The translations under genes were made by a program, and so were the position numbers. A stretch of DNA of 27,896 bases. It comes from Monoraphidium neglectum. Its lineage: Eukaryota > Chlorophyta > Chlorophyceae > Sphaeropleales > Selenastraceae. The stretch lies in NCBI RefSeq assembly GCF_000611645.1, contig NW_014013230.1, positions 1 through 27,896 on the forward strand, read 5' to 3'. This document shows, in pieces, positions 1 through 11,600 of the stretch (position 1 is its first letter; each line of letters begins with the position of its first letter). The notes beneath the pieces were generated by a model that did no database searches, was not told the origin of the DNA, and saw nothing but the letters and a program-made list of their open reading frames with translations.

Positions 1-39
1 ACGCCCACGCCCACGCCCACGCCCACGCCCACGCCCACG
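1..39. repeat. (ACGCCC)n hexamer simple repeat at window edge
   Basis: About six and a half perfect copies of the hexamer ACGCCC run from the first base of the window, so the array is cut by the window edge and its real length is unknown. It is not the plant-type telomere unit (TTTAGGG), and I read it as an ordinary GC-rich microsatellite. Confidence 0.9.
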
Positions 40-1063
40 TCTGCGCACACGCTCACAACCCAGGCGTGCGTGCGGGCTTTGTGGGGTTGGTACAGGCCGG
101 GAGGGTCGTTTGAGAGGTGAAATGAATGTTTCTGAGCGATTACCAAGCGCCCCGCCCCCGCTCGATGACCTGCACCTAAGTCTGACAAACTTTGTTGCAG
201 ATATTGCGAACACTGTGAGCCTGCTATCAGCAGCACCTGGGTACACGCGGGTACCATAGCAACAAGCACAGGTACGCTGGGAAGCGTCTCGCAGCCACCA
301 GGTGGGGGGTTGGCAGCACAGCGCCGAGGCCGTCCCATGCATTGACCCGATGTGAAATGTCAGAGCCTCTCATTAAAGGTTGCGAAAAGTTTGCTGGAAC
401 TCACCAATTGTATAGAAATGTTGGGACGCCCCTTGGCGGTTGTGCTGTGCATCCGCGTGCACACAGTGCACTCTCGTCAGCACATTGCCAGAGGGCGCTG
501 GTGTCTGCCTGCTTCAGTATTGTATGCTGAACAATTATGATACAAATCCGCAAGCGACGCCACCATCTGGGGCATCTGGAGCAACATGCTGAGGCTGGTG
601 ACCTTGGTAACTTGTGAGGCAGTCTGGGCTGTGTGAGGAGCGCGATGTGGCGGTGGCTGCCCGGTTTGGCAACATGTGTATGCAGGAACTGATCCTGCGT
701 GCCAAAACCACGGTCCACACCCTCTGTCTAGGCACTTGTACAGGCCCCACGGTCGTCTCTACCATAATGTCGCCCAGGACTGTCAAAGTCATGCAGATTG
801 CGACCTGAGTTGAGGTGCCCAACCTGCCGACATGCTCTTGCAATCATCAGCACGTATATATATATGACTTCATAATGCAAAAGGCGATACAGCGATAGAC
901 CCATCGCTGGAACGAGTTCGCGTGTGATCTGTGGAAGTGCGTCGAAGTCATTCAACGCTTTGGCAGGGCAGATACATAGTATATCTCAGTTCTGGTTGGG
1001 CTAGAACGGGGTTCAGCGTTCAAAGGCCGACGACGCATCCTCTGCGGCAGCTGGCCTGCGAGG
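40..1063. other. Intergenic region and 5' flank of the desaturase-like gene
   Basis: No open frame here resembles a known protein, and I see no tRNA or other structured RNA. The part next to the gene start at 1064 should hold its promoter and 5' UTR. I see no convincing TATA box. Confidence 0.5.
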
Positions 1064-3673
1064 ATGGAGGCGGGCACGAGCACAGCAGGCTGGTCTAGGA
1101 GCACCAGACCCGCGTCGAGGCCAATGGCCAGATACGCGCCACAGCAAGTGCTGCAGTGTGCGGTGGCGGCGGCCGGCGGACGATGCAGCAGTGCACACCA
1201 GCGCATGTCAATGCTTCGCCGCATCATGGCGCCCAGTCGCCCACATCAACAGCTATGCCAATTACACATACAAGCACCTGCGGACGCCGGCAGCTGCGGC
1301 AGCGCCAGCACGGCTCGTGCGCTCAGCAGCGGCGGCAGCAGATCCGGCGGGTACGCTCACCATCGGCGACGTGTGCGTGGGGCCGGGGAGTTTGGGGCAG
1401 CAGCAGCCACCAGCAGCGAGATTGCCAGCAGCAGCAGCAGCGACGCCGCAGGCACATCCCTGCCGCACGAGCAGCAGCAGGAGCATGAGCATGAGCAGGA
1501 GCAGCAGCAGGAGCAGGAGCAGGAAAAGGGGGAAGAAGGCGAGGGCGCGAGCAGGAGTAACGTCGCGCCAGAGGTCCGCAGCTTCGATCTGGACCTCCCG
1601 CCCAGCAGCAGCGGCAGCACCGGGCTGGACGCCCTCGATGACGTCCAACTGCAGCAGCAAGCACAGGTGCGGCCCTGCGGCCCCCCCTGCCCGACCCCAC
1701 CCATTCTAGCCCAGCCTGTCCAGCTGGCCGCCGAAACCCCGGCGCGGCTGCCGCCGCTGGCGCCCGCTGTTTGCGACCGCCTGACGCCTGGCGCGCACCA
1801 CCAGTGAAGCACTTGCTGATCATCTCCGGCTCCCGTACCGCGCCTGTCCCCTTGCTCGGCATTTCGCAGGACTGGGGTTACACTCAGTTGGGCCGCCCCT
1901 TCCCAGACGGCATCTCATTGGGGGCGCTGGCAGAGACCCTTGACGAGCGCCACTTTCAAATCGACCTGTGGAAGGCGTTCGGCGGCCTCCTGGCGCCCTT
2001 CGCGCTCATCGCCGTGGGCTGCGCGTGGCAGGCTTACATGCACTCAATCTGCCCGCTGTGGCAGAAGCTGCTATGCTGGCTGGCGGTCGGGACGGGCTAT
2101 TTTGGGGCGTTCCAGGCGGCCGCGGATTGCGCACACTTTGCCTTCTGGCCGCAGGTGCGTGTGGTCGAGCGCGCATGATGGGTTGCTGCGGTCGTCACGG
2201 GGAAGTGGTGCCTGCGGGTTTTGACTATGCATGCGGGGCTCGTTGTTGTCGGCCACGATTCGCAGCTGCCGTGGCGCGCCTCTCTCGCCCTGCCGCCATT
2301 GTTCTGCCGTCGCCAACGCGCAATGGTCGGCGGCACCGCGCCTGCGCCCGCGCCCTCCCACCTGACAGGAGCCCGCAGCGCAGGACGCAATCGGCGCCGC
2401 GCTGATGGCGCCGGGGCTGATTCCTTACGAGGGCTGGCGCCTGCAGTACTTCAACCACCTGCTGTGAGCGCCCTCACGGCGCGCGTGCCCAGGCGCCGCG
2501 CGCTTGGCTGCATACGGGGCCGGGCCTGTGTTTGCGTTCGCACCCCCGAGGGCGTGCCTTGCAGCCTCCGGCGGTGGCCGCACTGTCACATGCTGCACGG
2601 CCGCTCGCCCGCGCCACCCTCATCAATGGCTCCGCGCCGTCTTTGTCTGCACCGCCCTGACACTCTCTTTCTCACAAACCCACCGGCGGCAACCCCGCGT
2701 CGGCGCCCGCCCCCGCCTGCGAACGCAGGCGCCCCAACATGCTCTTCGAGGACAGCCCCCTGTGGCACCCCCTCACGGTCGCCGAATACTCGTCGCTGCC
2801 CGCCTGGCGCCGCGCCCTCGCGCGCCTCGTCAGCGCGACGCCCCTGCGCTTCGTCGCGCGCGGGCTCGCGGGCTGGGCGGCCTGCTGGGATGGCCTTGAC
2901 CTGAAGCGCCACCCGCCCCCCACGCGGCGCTGGGTGCTGCTCAGCTGGGCGCTGCCCGCGGCGTTTGCGGGGCTGGTGCTTCCGTCGCTGCTGGTGTCTG
3001 GCGGGGTGGAGCGGCTGGTCGGGTGGTGGCTGGCGCCGTGGCTGGTGTTCCAGGGGTGGCAGGGGCTGGTCGCGGTCGCGCAGGCCACGGCGCCGCACAT
3101 CCCGGTCGTGCCAGAGGTGCGCACGTGCGCGCGTCGGGGCATCCTGGGCGGCCCCATGATTAGCCAGCCGAGCATGGCTTGTGTTGCGGCCTCCCCCTGT
3201 CAGAACCCGAACAAGTCATGCTCGCATTGCCCTCGGACCGACCAATCTAATACAATCCGCACCATCCCCTCGACAACACCACGACGTCCGCCCCCCAAAA
3301 ACAACCCAAGGGCCTGGAGTACGACCACGGTCAAGCCGTGGTCAACGGCACGATCAACCTGCGGCTCCCCCCCTGGCTCGAGCACGTCGTCGGCGCCGCC
3401 AACCTCGGCCTCCCGCGCACGCTGTCGATCAGCATCCCGCGGTACCACGCGGCTGCCGCGTACGCGGAGCTGCGGGCCAAGCTGGCGCCGTACCTGACAG
3501 AGGGGGACCTGCTGAACCCTCGGCTGCTGCTGAACCTCGCGACGAGCTGGACGCTGTACGACGAGGGGCGGCGGCGGTACATCACGTTTGACGGCGCCGA
3601 CGCGGGTGTCGCGGCGGCGGCGGGGGAGGGCGGGGCGGACGATCGGCAGCAGCCGCGGGCGGCGGCGGCGTGA
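1064..3673 (+). CDS. FAD6-like membrane fatty acid desaturase homologue, predicted catalytically inactive
   Basis: Exons join 1064-1666, 1870-2154, 2384-2463, 2729-3116 and 3311-3673 (572 aa); every junction is GT-AG and in phase. From residue 202 the protein follows the plastid omega-6 (oleate) desaturase FAD6. It has the GYTQLGRPFPDG segment, a membrane region, WR...NML.ED..WHP, TAPHIP, VNGTI..R.P.W and a C-terminal IP.Y..AAAY...LYDE...YI.FD block. All three histidine boxes that hold the di-iron centre are eroded. Box 1 is ADCAH (286-290) instead of HDCAH/HDCGH. Box 2 is YFNHL (318-322) instead of HDRHH. The last box is GLPRT (485-489) instead of HIPHH, and the His before TAPHIP is Ala. I therefore infer no desaturase activity, perhaps a pseudoenzyme. 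Residues 1-201 are poorly conserved, with a basic, Ala/Ser/Arg-rich start that could be a plastid transit peptide, then Gln/Glu/His tracts. The start is the first in-frame ATG; later Mets such as 1124 are possible. Confidence 0.85.
1398..1526 (+). repeat. CAG/GAGCAG triplet-rich tract inside exon 1
   Basis: Runs of CAG, GAG and GAGCAT triplets lie within the first exon of the desaturase-like gene and encode Ser-, Gln-, Glu- and His-rich stretches. The region sits before the conserved desaturase core and probably varies in length between strains. Confidence 0.8.
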
Positions 3674-3862
3674 GCGGCGCCGGCGAGCGGTCGTCGGGCG
3701 GCAGGTCCCTGCCTGCCGTGTGGCGGGCTGGCGGGCCCCCTGGCTTGACGGTTTTCGTGCTTGAATGCTGGGTGCGTCGACGGGAGTGACGCGCCTTTGA
3801 CCCCCTTGTGTCTGTCTGTACTCATGCAGCCAGCAGGCAGCTTTTCACACTCAGCTTTGTCG

Positions 3863-3867
3863 TGTAA
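3863..3867 (+). terminator. TGTAA poly(A) signal of the desaturase-like gene
   Basis: TGTAA lies 190 bases after the stop codon at 3671-3673. It matches the chlorophyte poly(A) signal and is the first clear one downstream. Confidence 0.6.
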
Positions 3868-3892
3868 CAGTGAGCTTATTGCTCCCATATTC

Positions 3893-3897
3893 TTACA
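3893..3897 (-). terminator. TGTAA poly(A) signal (reverse strand) of the thiolase-like gene
   Basis: TTACA on the plus strand reads TGTAA on the minus strand, about 530 bases after the thiolase-like stop at 4426. It lies just 25 bases beyond the plus-strand signal of the convergent neighbour. If both are used, the two 3' UTRs meet or overlap around 3865-3900. Confidence 0.45.
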
Positions 3898-4425
3898 TAG
3901 CCAGGCGCTTTGGGCTTGCACTTTACGAGATTTGTAAGCCGGTCAAAGTTGGTCGACCATGGGCCCACAGTCGGGTGGGCGGCGCTCAGGAGTGGCAGGG
4001 TTTGCTGAGACGTCCCCAATAAGGAGTAAGCAGCTGTTGCTGCGTTGATCAAAAATGTAGCAGGGCACACCCCACACAGACAAACGTGCCGCGGTGGGCA
4101 CAAAGACACTGAGGGCGGCCGCGATAGAGAAAGGCAAGCTGTAAGGGCTGGCGACGAAAAGGACCAGCAGCCTCGGTAGTTCAAAGCATACAGCAAGAAT
4201 AGAGGGGTCGTGTGACGAGTCTAGCCTTTTGCCACCTGACAAAGCCACTTCTTCTGGCGGCATGGCCTGCTCGATTTAAACAGCCCAAACAGCCCAGGCG
4301 TCGCATCGTGCCGCCTCACCTGCTTTTTGACAGCTCACCCATTCCTTCTCAGGTGCAGCGCGTCCTAAAGGGTGCCAGCAAAACTCGAGTCAGTGCAAGA
4401 GCAGCCCCAAATGGCATCTGGCCCG

Positions 4426-7150
4426 TCACAACTTGGCAGAGGGTGCGTTGCAGCGCCCCAAAATCGCGACTGCGGATGCGCTCAGGATGCCGCCGTTGCC
4501 GTAGACCAGCGCGCGCCGCGCGCCGGGCACCTGCCGGTCGCCTGCGTCGCCCCGCAGCTGCGAGACGGCTTCTGCGATGCCGTGCATGGCAGGGACCTGG
4601 GTGAGGGCATGGAGCGTGAGTGCTAATGGCATGTATGGAGGCCGTTCGCCGTGAGAGGAGGCGAAACCGATCGGTGATCCAGGACAAACGGCGTTGAACC
4701 CGCTGCGGCGAAAGGAGACTGGTGCAGGAAGGCAGGGCGCACCTCCCAAGGGGCCCCCAGCCCCAGCAGGCCGCCGTGTGTGTTGATGGGGAAATCTTGC
4801 GGCGGCAGCGCTTGCAAGCCGTGCTGCCCTTCGCCGCCTGCCCTCGCGGCGGCGCCGCCGTCGCCGCTGGCGGCTGCTTTGTAGGCGCGCTCGACGTACC
4901 GCCCGCCACCGCCCTCCGGCGCCAGCCCCACCGCTTCTAGCGCCCTGGCGGGGGTGGTGCAGGGCGGGCGACAAAGCTGCCCTGGTAGGTCCGCCGGACG
5001 TTTCTTCCAGGTTTGCAAGATTGGTATCATGGTGGGACGAGCAGGCGGCAATGTGACCATCATCAGTGCCACCAGCTCATGCCCCCGGAGGCATGGTTTG
5101 GGCGATTGTCAGACGCTTGCTTTACACAACGTGACGAGGGTGACACCACCCTGCCGCGTGCGCACCTGATAAAGCACACCGGGAAGCAGTCATACAGGGA
5201 CCAGTAGTGCACCTGGCCGGGCGCCACGCCGGCATCTGCAAACGCAGCCGCCGCTGCCTGAGCTGCCGAGGCGTACATTGTGTCGGTGATGTCAGCCGGC
5301 GGCACCGGCGGGCCGGAAGCTTCCCCGCCGCCCAGCACCTCAACAGCTGCACAATGCGCGGGGGGCATGAGGGCAGCTGTGAGAAGAATGTGCCACACGC
5401 GGCTGGAATGTACCGGCTGGCTGGAGTGGGAATGCAGGCAAGATGCGCGACTAGGCATGCCCTGAAAGCGTCCCTGACCGATTTCACTTGTGCACAAGCA
5501 GCCAGGGTTGGGCCAGTCAATTGAGGGCTCAGGGGGAACCTTGGAAGCTTCAAATTGTAGGTCTGTCGCTCGTGGCTCACCCCTGGCTTCAGGCAGCCCG
5601 TGCTGCCGCGCAAAGGCGGGCGACGCCACAATGATGGCCGCCGCACCGTCGACGCGCTTGGCGCACTCGAGGGCGGTGGCGACGGGCGCCACCTGCGGGT
5701 TGGGGAGCGTCCTCATGTTATGCTATTACGGAGAGTGAAGGGAGCGTGGTATGGGGCCGCTGTATGCAAGAAGCTGGCAGCAGGAGGGAGCTGGAGTGTC
5801 GACTCCGACGCAGGCTGGAGCGTGCGATGCCCATGAGTGCTACGAGCTCTGCGCGCGGCCGGATGCAGGGCTGAATCTTGGAGGTGCAGCCCATGGCAGA
5901 CGCGGCCCCCTCGGCATCGACCCCGCAATCTTGCAGCCGCCACAGGCCGCCAGGTTTCAAACCCTTAACCCAAGGCTTGCGCGGCCGGCTTCGTGCATCC
6001 CCCCGGCCCCACCTGCCGGGAAGACAGAACTTGCTTCACCGTGCGCGGCCGCCTCTGCAGCGCCAAGGGGTGGCGGGACGCCTGCAGAGTCATCAATGAA
6101 GCCACCATGGCCTGTGGGGGTGAAAAAAACAGGGGTTGCAGCAAGCGTGCGTTTCCAGGAGTGCCGGAGGGTTGGCTCAAGCATCTCAGACGGCAGAGTG
6201 TGCTGCATGCGTCGCTGTGCGTGGCGCCAAGCAGTGCGTTGCACGCTAAGGCGACGCGCGTGCGTGCATGCGACGCCGCAGCGCCCAGGCTGCCTTGGCG
6301 CGATGAGTGCAGCTCGAGCCCACCAGTTGCTCGCGGGTGACGCCATGCCGCGCCATCTGCCACCTGGCGATGACGTCGTACAGGTTGGGGATAACGGGTG
6401 ACGGCACCGTCCACTGGTCCGCCGCTGCCGCCACCCCGCTGCCGCCGCCGCCGCTGGTGTCGGCACTTTTGCTGCTGCCGCTGCCGCCAGCGAGGCCGCC
6501 GCTGCGGCTGGCTCGGCTGGCAAGCGCCGGTGTGGCGGCTGCCCGAGTCAGGGGCTCGGGGCCAGGCAGGCGGCAGGCGGCGTCGGCGCGGGCCAGGAAT
6601 TCTTCCAGCGTGGCCGAGCCTGGGGTGTCGCCGGCGACAACAGCCACCGAGCCGCAGCCCTCATGAGCCACCATCCGGGCCGCCATCAGCAGCGCTGCGA
6701 CCGGCCTGCGAGGCCGGGCGGGGCGCGATTGGACCGTTGGGGGCATTGTGGCTGCAGCCAGTACCACGTATCCTCCCGGAACGCAACTGATTGATGCATG
6801 AATGCGTGGCTTTCTCTAGTGTGCCGCATGCTCGCCCCTCACCCGGCACCGCCCACGTCGAGGGTCCTGACGATCGTCCGCCGCCCTTGCCGCGCCTCAA
6901 AGAGCCCGGCGGCGCCCGCGACCGCGTGGGCCATCATGAACTGCTCGCTGCCCATGAGGCTCGGCAGCGCGATCAAGCCGTCCAGGTCGGACAGCTGCAG
7001 GCCGCGGCTGGCGCTGGTGGCGCCGCCGCCCGCGTCAGCGAGGGCGAGCCGCAGCGCTTGCAGGATGAGCGCGGTCGGCGTCGGCGCAGCTGCCCCGGCT
7101 GCGCCCTGCGACAGTGGCGTGACGCCGACGCCGACGATGCGGGGCAGCAT
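4426..7150 (-). CDS. SCP-x/thiolase-like protein with peroxisomal C-terminus
   Basis: Exons (minus strand) 7150-6843, 6705-6324, 6111-6013, 5692-5581, 5346-5166, 4944-4743 and 4596-4426 give 484 aa with consistent phases. The fold-typical segments are in order: IVGVG..PL at the N-terminus, LSDLDGLI (53-60), LDVGGAG (98-103), a Gly/Ser-rich insert in exon 2, VPSPVIPNLYD, VDGAAAIIV, GGGEASGP, LYDCFPVC (351-358), PINTHGGLL (413-421) and VYGNGG (459-464). Thiolases of this branch (SCP-x type, COG0183) act on acyl-CoA thioesters, usually in beta-oxidation or sterol side-chain cleavage. His417 of the HGG motif is kept. The nucleophile Cys position in the N-terminal domain reads GGAG, as in thiolase-like proteins that do not do classical Claisen thiolysis. 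The last three residues are AKL, a PTS1-type peroxisome signal. ATG at 7150 was chosen because the frame extends upstream only to a GTG. Substrate unknown. Confidence 0.88.
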
Positions 7151-8652
7151 CCTATCTAGGAGACGCACTCAGTTGAGAGAGTGGCTGCTTCGGCGCACAT
7201 GCGCACGCACTACTCGGGTGGACCAATGGTCAGTGCTGGTGCCACACGTGCACGTTGTGGGCGCGCTGACGTGTGACCGCACGCAATCCTCAAGAAGAAG
7301 GGCGCCACGCGAGAGCACACGATGTACGCTGCCTTTGCTGTTTGCGTACGCTGAATTTCAGAGCAAAAAAGCGAGACCTGCGAACAGGGATCCAGTGATC
7401 TGATGGGTTGGCGGTTCAAAGCGGGTGTGTATAGTGCCATTGGACGGGTAGCATCTGCAGCGATGGTAACCACGGCAGGCCAGAGCGATGACACAGCGAG
7501 CCTGTCGCCATGCAGGTGCACACTGACTTGCTCAACTCTGAGTCGACGACTCACCGGCGGTTACCGCCAGCTCGTTGACGTTACGCCTGTTGCCTTGGTT
7601 TGCTGGTTGTCATGCAAAGATGAATATGTTGCATCGATCCACATCAGTCATGTTGAAACTATCCTTGTTCCTGGACCTTCCTGCACAGAGTAGCAGTTCA
7701 ACTGGAGCCCCCTCAAAAGTGATCCCCCTGTGTACCTGGATGGCAGCCACGTCGTACACGCAGATGCGCATGGCGGAATGGAGCACATATTGCACAGCAC
7801 ACACATGACGGGCAGCGAGCGCCCAACTTTGTGACCATGACCCTGATGCTGCCAGCCCATGCGCCAAAAACAGATGTGCATCTGCTTCTGAAGTGGTGGA
7901 CCCGCTTGGCCAATGCCGTGATGGTCCCCTTGCTACAGTACATGCCAATAACTAGCAGCCCATTTACACAATCCACCAAGCGTCTCAGTTGCATTATGAA
8001 GACGCGGTGCTTGCAGGACTGTTCTGGCGGCGATCAAACACCAACATAAAGCAAATCTGAGCTAGGGTGCACCAGGCCTCAAACCTTGTTATACTCACTG
8101 ATCATTGAACCCTACAGATAACATCATGTCTCAGTTGGTGAGCATGTAGTCGCTTTTTCAATGTATCGTTACTGTCTTGCCCGTGGTGCAAAAAGCAAAC
8201 TTGCAATTTTGCAGCTGGGCTGTGTTGCTTGGTGCTGTTTTGTTCGCAGGAATCCAATGCGGGAGGCAAATCCTCTCTGTTTCAACGTGCATCAACGCGG
8301 TGCAACATGAGCAGCAACCCCCCATGCGCACAGGCTTTGTGCGGCGGCAGCTCCCCTCAACCATGGTCAGAGGACACATCAGGGCCCCAAACGTTGTCAC
8401 GAGCTGACTGGCATGAACGCCTCTCCTGCAAGAAAGTACTGCGCAGACATGCCCCATCCAGAGCGGCTGCAACCCCGGCCGAGGGCAGTCGTTTCACGTC
8501 AGGCCTGCGGCGGCTCTAGGCCGGCAGCCGACCTACCTAGGCGCTCTGACAGCCGTGCTCTCAGTGTCAGGCAGAGCGTGGGGCCGACGCCGCGCGCCGT
8601 ACCCAGCAACGGCGAACAACCAGTGGCATCGGCGGCTCCCGACGGCCATAGC
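7151..8652. other. Intergenic: LACS 3' UTR and thiolase-like 5' flank
   Basis: No exon of a recognisable protein was found on either strand. The right part should be the 3' UTR of the acyl-CoA synthetase and the left part the promoter and 5' UTR of the thiolase-like gene. I saw no tRNA or repeat. Confidence 0.5.
7964..7968 (-). terminator. Candidate TGTAA poly(A) signal of the acyl-CoA synthetase gene
   Basis: TTACA on the plus strand is TGTAA on the minus strand, about 690 bases past the LACS stop codon at 8653. Chlorophyte 3' UTRs of this length are common, but the assignment rests on the pentamer alone. Confidence 0.4.
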
Positions 8653-11600
8653 TCACGGGCCCGCGGGTGCAGCTGCGGCGGCTGCATTCAGGTCTGCGTA
8701 CAGCCGGTCGATGTCCGCCTTGTGTGGTGGAGGGACGAACACGCATCATGTGTTGGGGGTTGGCGGGGTAGCAGTTTATCAAGGTCAGCTTGGGTTCTTG
8801 AATTGGAAGCACGGGCCCGGGAGCGAGGAGCACATGACTGGCATGCAGGCTGTGCGTTGGCAGGGGCGACTCAAACACTGCCACAGCAGCGGGTAGGGCG
8901 GGGCAGGGGCGAAAAGACACCGAGAAGAGGGCCGCGCTGCACCTGGTAGTGCTTCTTGAGAGCCGCGCGCTTGAGCTTGAAGGTCGGAGTCAGCAGGTCG
9001 TTCTCAATGCCAAACGGCTCCGAGTCGAGGTGTACCTGTTTGACAGCGCAGATGATGAGGTTTGGGGTGGGGCGTTATGCTTGGGGGTTGCTGAGTTATG
9101 CCAGAGTGCAGGGTGCACCCCGCATCTTTGGCCGTGGCCAGGGATCCCAGGAAAATGAGGGTAAGTAGGAGACCCTGGAGGCCGTGTCAGCGACCGCCAG
9201 CCAAGAACGAGGGTAAGACAGAGTGCCTGCAAGCCGGGTCAGCGACGGCCAGCCAAGACAGAAGGGGGCCACGACAGCTGGCACCGCACAAGAGGGTTGC
9301 AGGAAAGTGGAGTCCCGGGGAGGCGCGAAGAGCGGCTGGGGCGCGAGGCCAGCCTGCACGATACGGGAGAAACCCAAGGGCGGATGTGTACCCCTGAGGC
9401 GTTGCGTGAGGAGCTAGAGGGTACCCCTGGGCGTGCGAGGGCGCCGCGAGTGCGCGCCACTCACCGCTGCAATGCGCTCGAAGCCCTTGAGCCGGTCCGC
9501 CTTGCCCGCGGCTGCCAGCTGCTTCAGCACCCAGTCCGCGGCCTCAGGGTCCCGGCAGAGCTCCTCAAACGACGTGACTGGCTCGACGTGCGTTGATGGT
9601 ATTTCGGCCACGACTGAGCAGCATGCAAATGGACGTTCGTTCAAGGCTGTTGATGCATGCAGACAGCCGTGCGCGGGGCTGTGCGCCTACGCCGCACTTT
9701 CGCGTGGAGCGAGGGCATCGCTCGGCTGTCGATGCATCTTGATGCCGCTGAACACTCCCGCTTTGCTCGCTGCCTGCTACCTAGGCCCCACATGAATGTG
9801 TCAATTGTCAGCGTTGCTCACCCTCCTTGCCCTGTGCTTTGGCCCAGTCCTGGAGCGCGTGCTGCTTGGGCACCACCACAGCCACCAGCTTTGACTGGAA
9901 GGAGTCGCCATACACCCACACCTGCAACGCATTGTTGAATTTTGGGGGGTGGATTTACAGGTGAACGCGTGAAGGGAACGGGGGTGGGAGAGAGAGCGGT
10001 TGATGGTGAGTGGGCAGAGAATGGTGCGAAGAGCGAGCCCGGCTATGGTTCAGGGGAGGTCACTCGGCGCTCGCACGCCGCGGCGCGCTGTTGGGCTGAC
10101 AGGCAGGGCGAGCGAGCAGCCGGACAGCGCGCGCGCTTGAGGCCGCGCTTGCCTGCTCTGCGGGGGGCGCCTTGCTGTACGTCGTCTCCAGCTTCTCCAC
10201 AGCGATGTACTCCCCCTGTTGTCACGTATTGAAAAAATTGGGTTTGAGCAGAGCTGCATGCCTTTCCGCAACCCCAGGGACAGTGATGTTATGTGACTTC
10301 CACCAGCACCAACATGGCGTCCAGGTCACACCTCAGATCAAAGCCAGATCGCGCGCACCTGACTGAGCTTGAAGATGTTCTTCTTGCGGTCGATGATCTT
10401 GAGGGCGCCCGATGACGTCAGCGTCCCAATGTCCCCCGTATGGAACCAGCCGTCAGAGTCCACGACCTGTTGCAAAGATTGATGATTATTGAAGGATAGA
10501 TGTGAGTTTGGGTTTGATGATGGGGCTGGGACAAAGAGGGCTTGGCATGCACGCAAATCGCTGCCAACATCGCCGCCTTCAGGCTGCCCAAAAGACCTTG
10601 CAGCGCAGGACGAAAGCCGCATGGACTCGTGAACTCATGGGGCATGCAGAGTGCTTGCGCCCAGCTCCTTGCCGTCTGCTCACAATGTGCCGTCTGAAGC
10701 CCTGAATCACCCTCTGCATGCACACACACCCTGCGCCCACACACAAACAAATCGCACGACACAAACGAGTTCGAGGTCCCTCGAAAACACACCCGCCCGC
10801 CTCCTCCCCCCACCTCCTCGGTCTTGTCCTGCTGCTTGAAGTAGCCGCTGAACAGGCAGGGGCCCCGCAGCAGCACCTCACCCGCGGGCGCCGCCTTGTC
10901 TGTGGCGTCATAGCCCATCTCTGGGTGGGATATTTGGATTTGGTTTGATTTGGTGACGGCAGACCCTGGTGTGACAGGCAGTACTGCTTGCTGGGACAAA
11001 GAAAAACCATTCTTGCAAGTTTGGTGACGACAGGTGTGCTTTCACAGCGGTTTTCAAACCATGGCTCTTTGAGCGTGTTTGGACGGACATGATTGGTCTG
11101 TCTCATGGGGCTTTGTGCAAGCCAAGGGCGACTGCATCACTGCCACACGACGGCACACGTAGCACTGTCAGGGGTGATGATGTGGACGTTCCCTCGCAGG
11201 CTCACCGGGCACGCTCTCGAACCGGATCTCGATGCAGGGCAGCGGCGGGCCGTTTGTCGCAAACTGCTCCCAGTTGTCCGCGATAGCGATGGACGCGCCC
11301 GCGCAGCACTCTGTGAGCCCGTAGCCCTGGCGTGGGGTGGGGGGAAGGGAGGCGTGGGAGCAACGTGATGAGACGAGATAGAGTGTTGTGCGGCAGGGCA
11401 GGTGGTGCCGGCGTCCATCGGGAGACTTGATACTCTGAAAGCGGTCGCCTTCTCAATCATACCATTCCAAGAATTGCACGGCTCCGGCACAGGGGGTGGC
11501 CCTATCCCCGCTCCCCGTCTGTACCCGCCCCGCCCCACGGCCCCGAGAGTCACCGTCCCAGCCGTCGTCCCGCCCACAGCTCCTGGAGCCGCGATATGCG

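Noticed and set aside
1..39. Hexamer array as a telomere
   Set aside because: ACGCCC does not match known green algal telomere units, and coding genes continue without subtelomeric structure.
1323..1862. Minus-strand frames opposite the desaturase-like exon 1
   Set aside because: Poly-Ala/Leu/Cys shadows of the CAG-rich coding tract.
7151..7168. Upstream GTG start adding six residues to the thiolase-like protein
   Set aside because: Nuclear genes rarely start at GTG, and the family N-terminus aligns well from the ATG at 7150.
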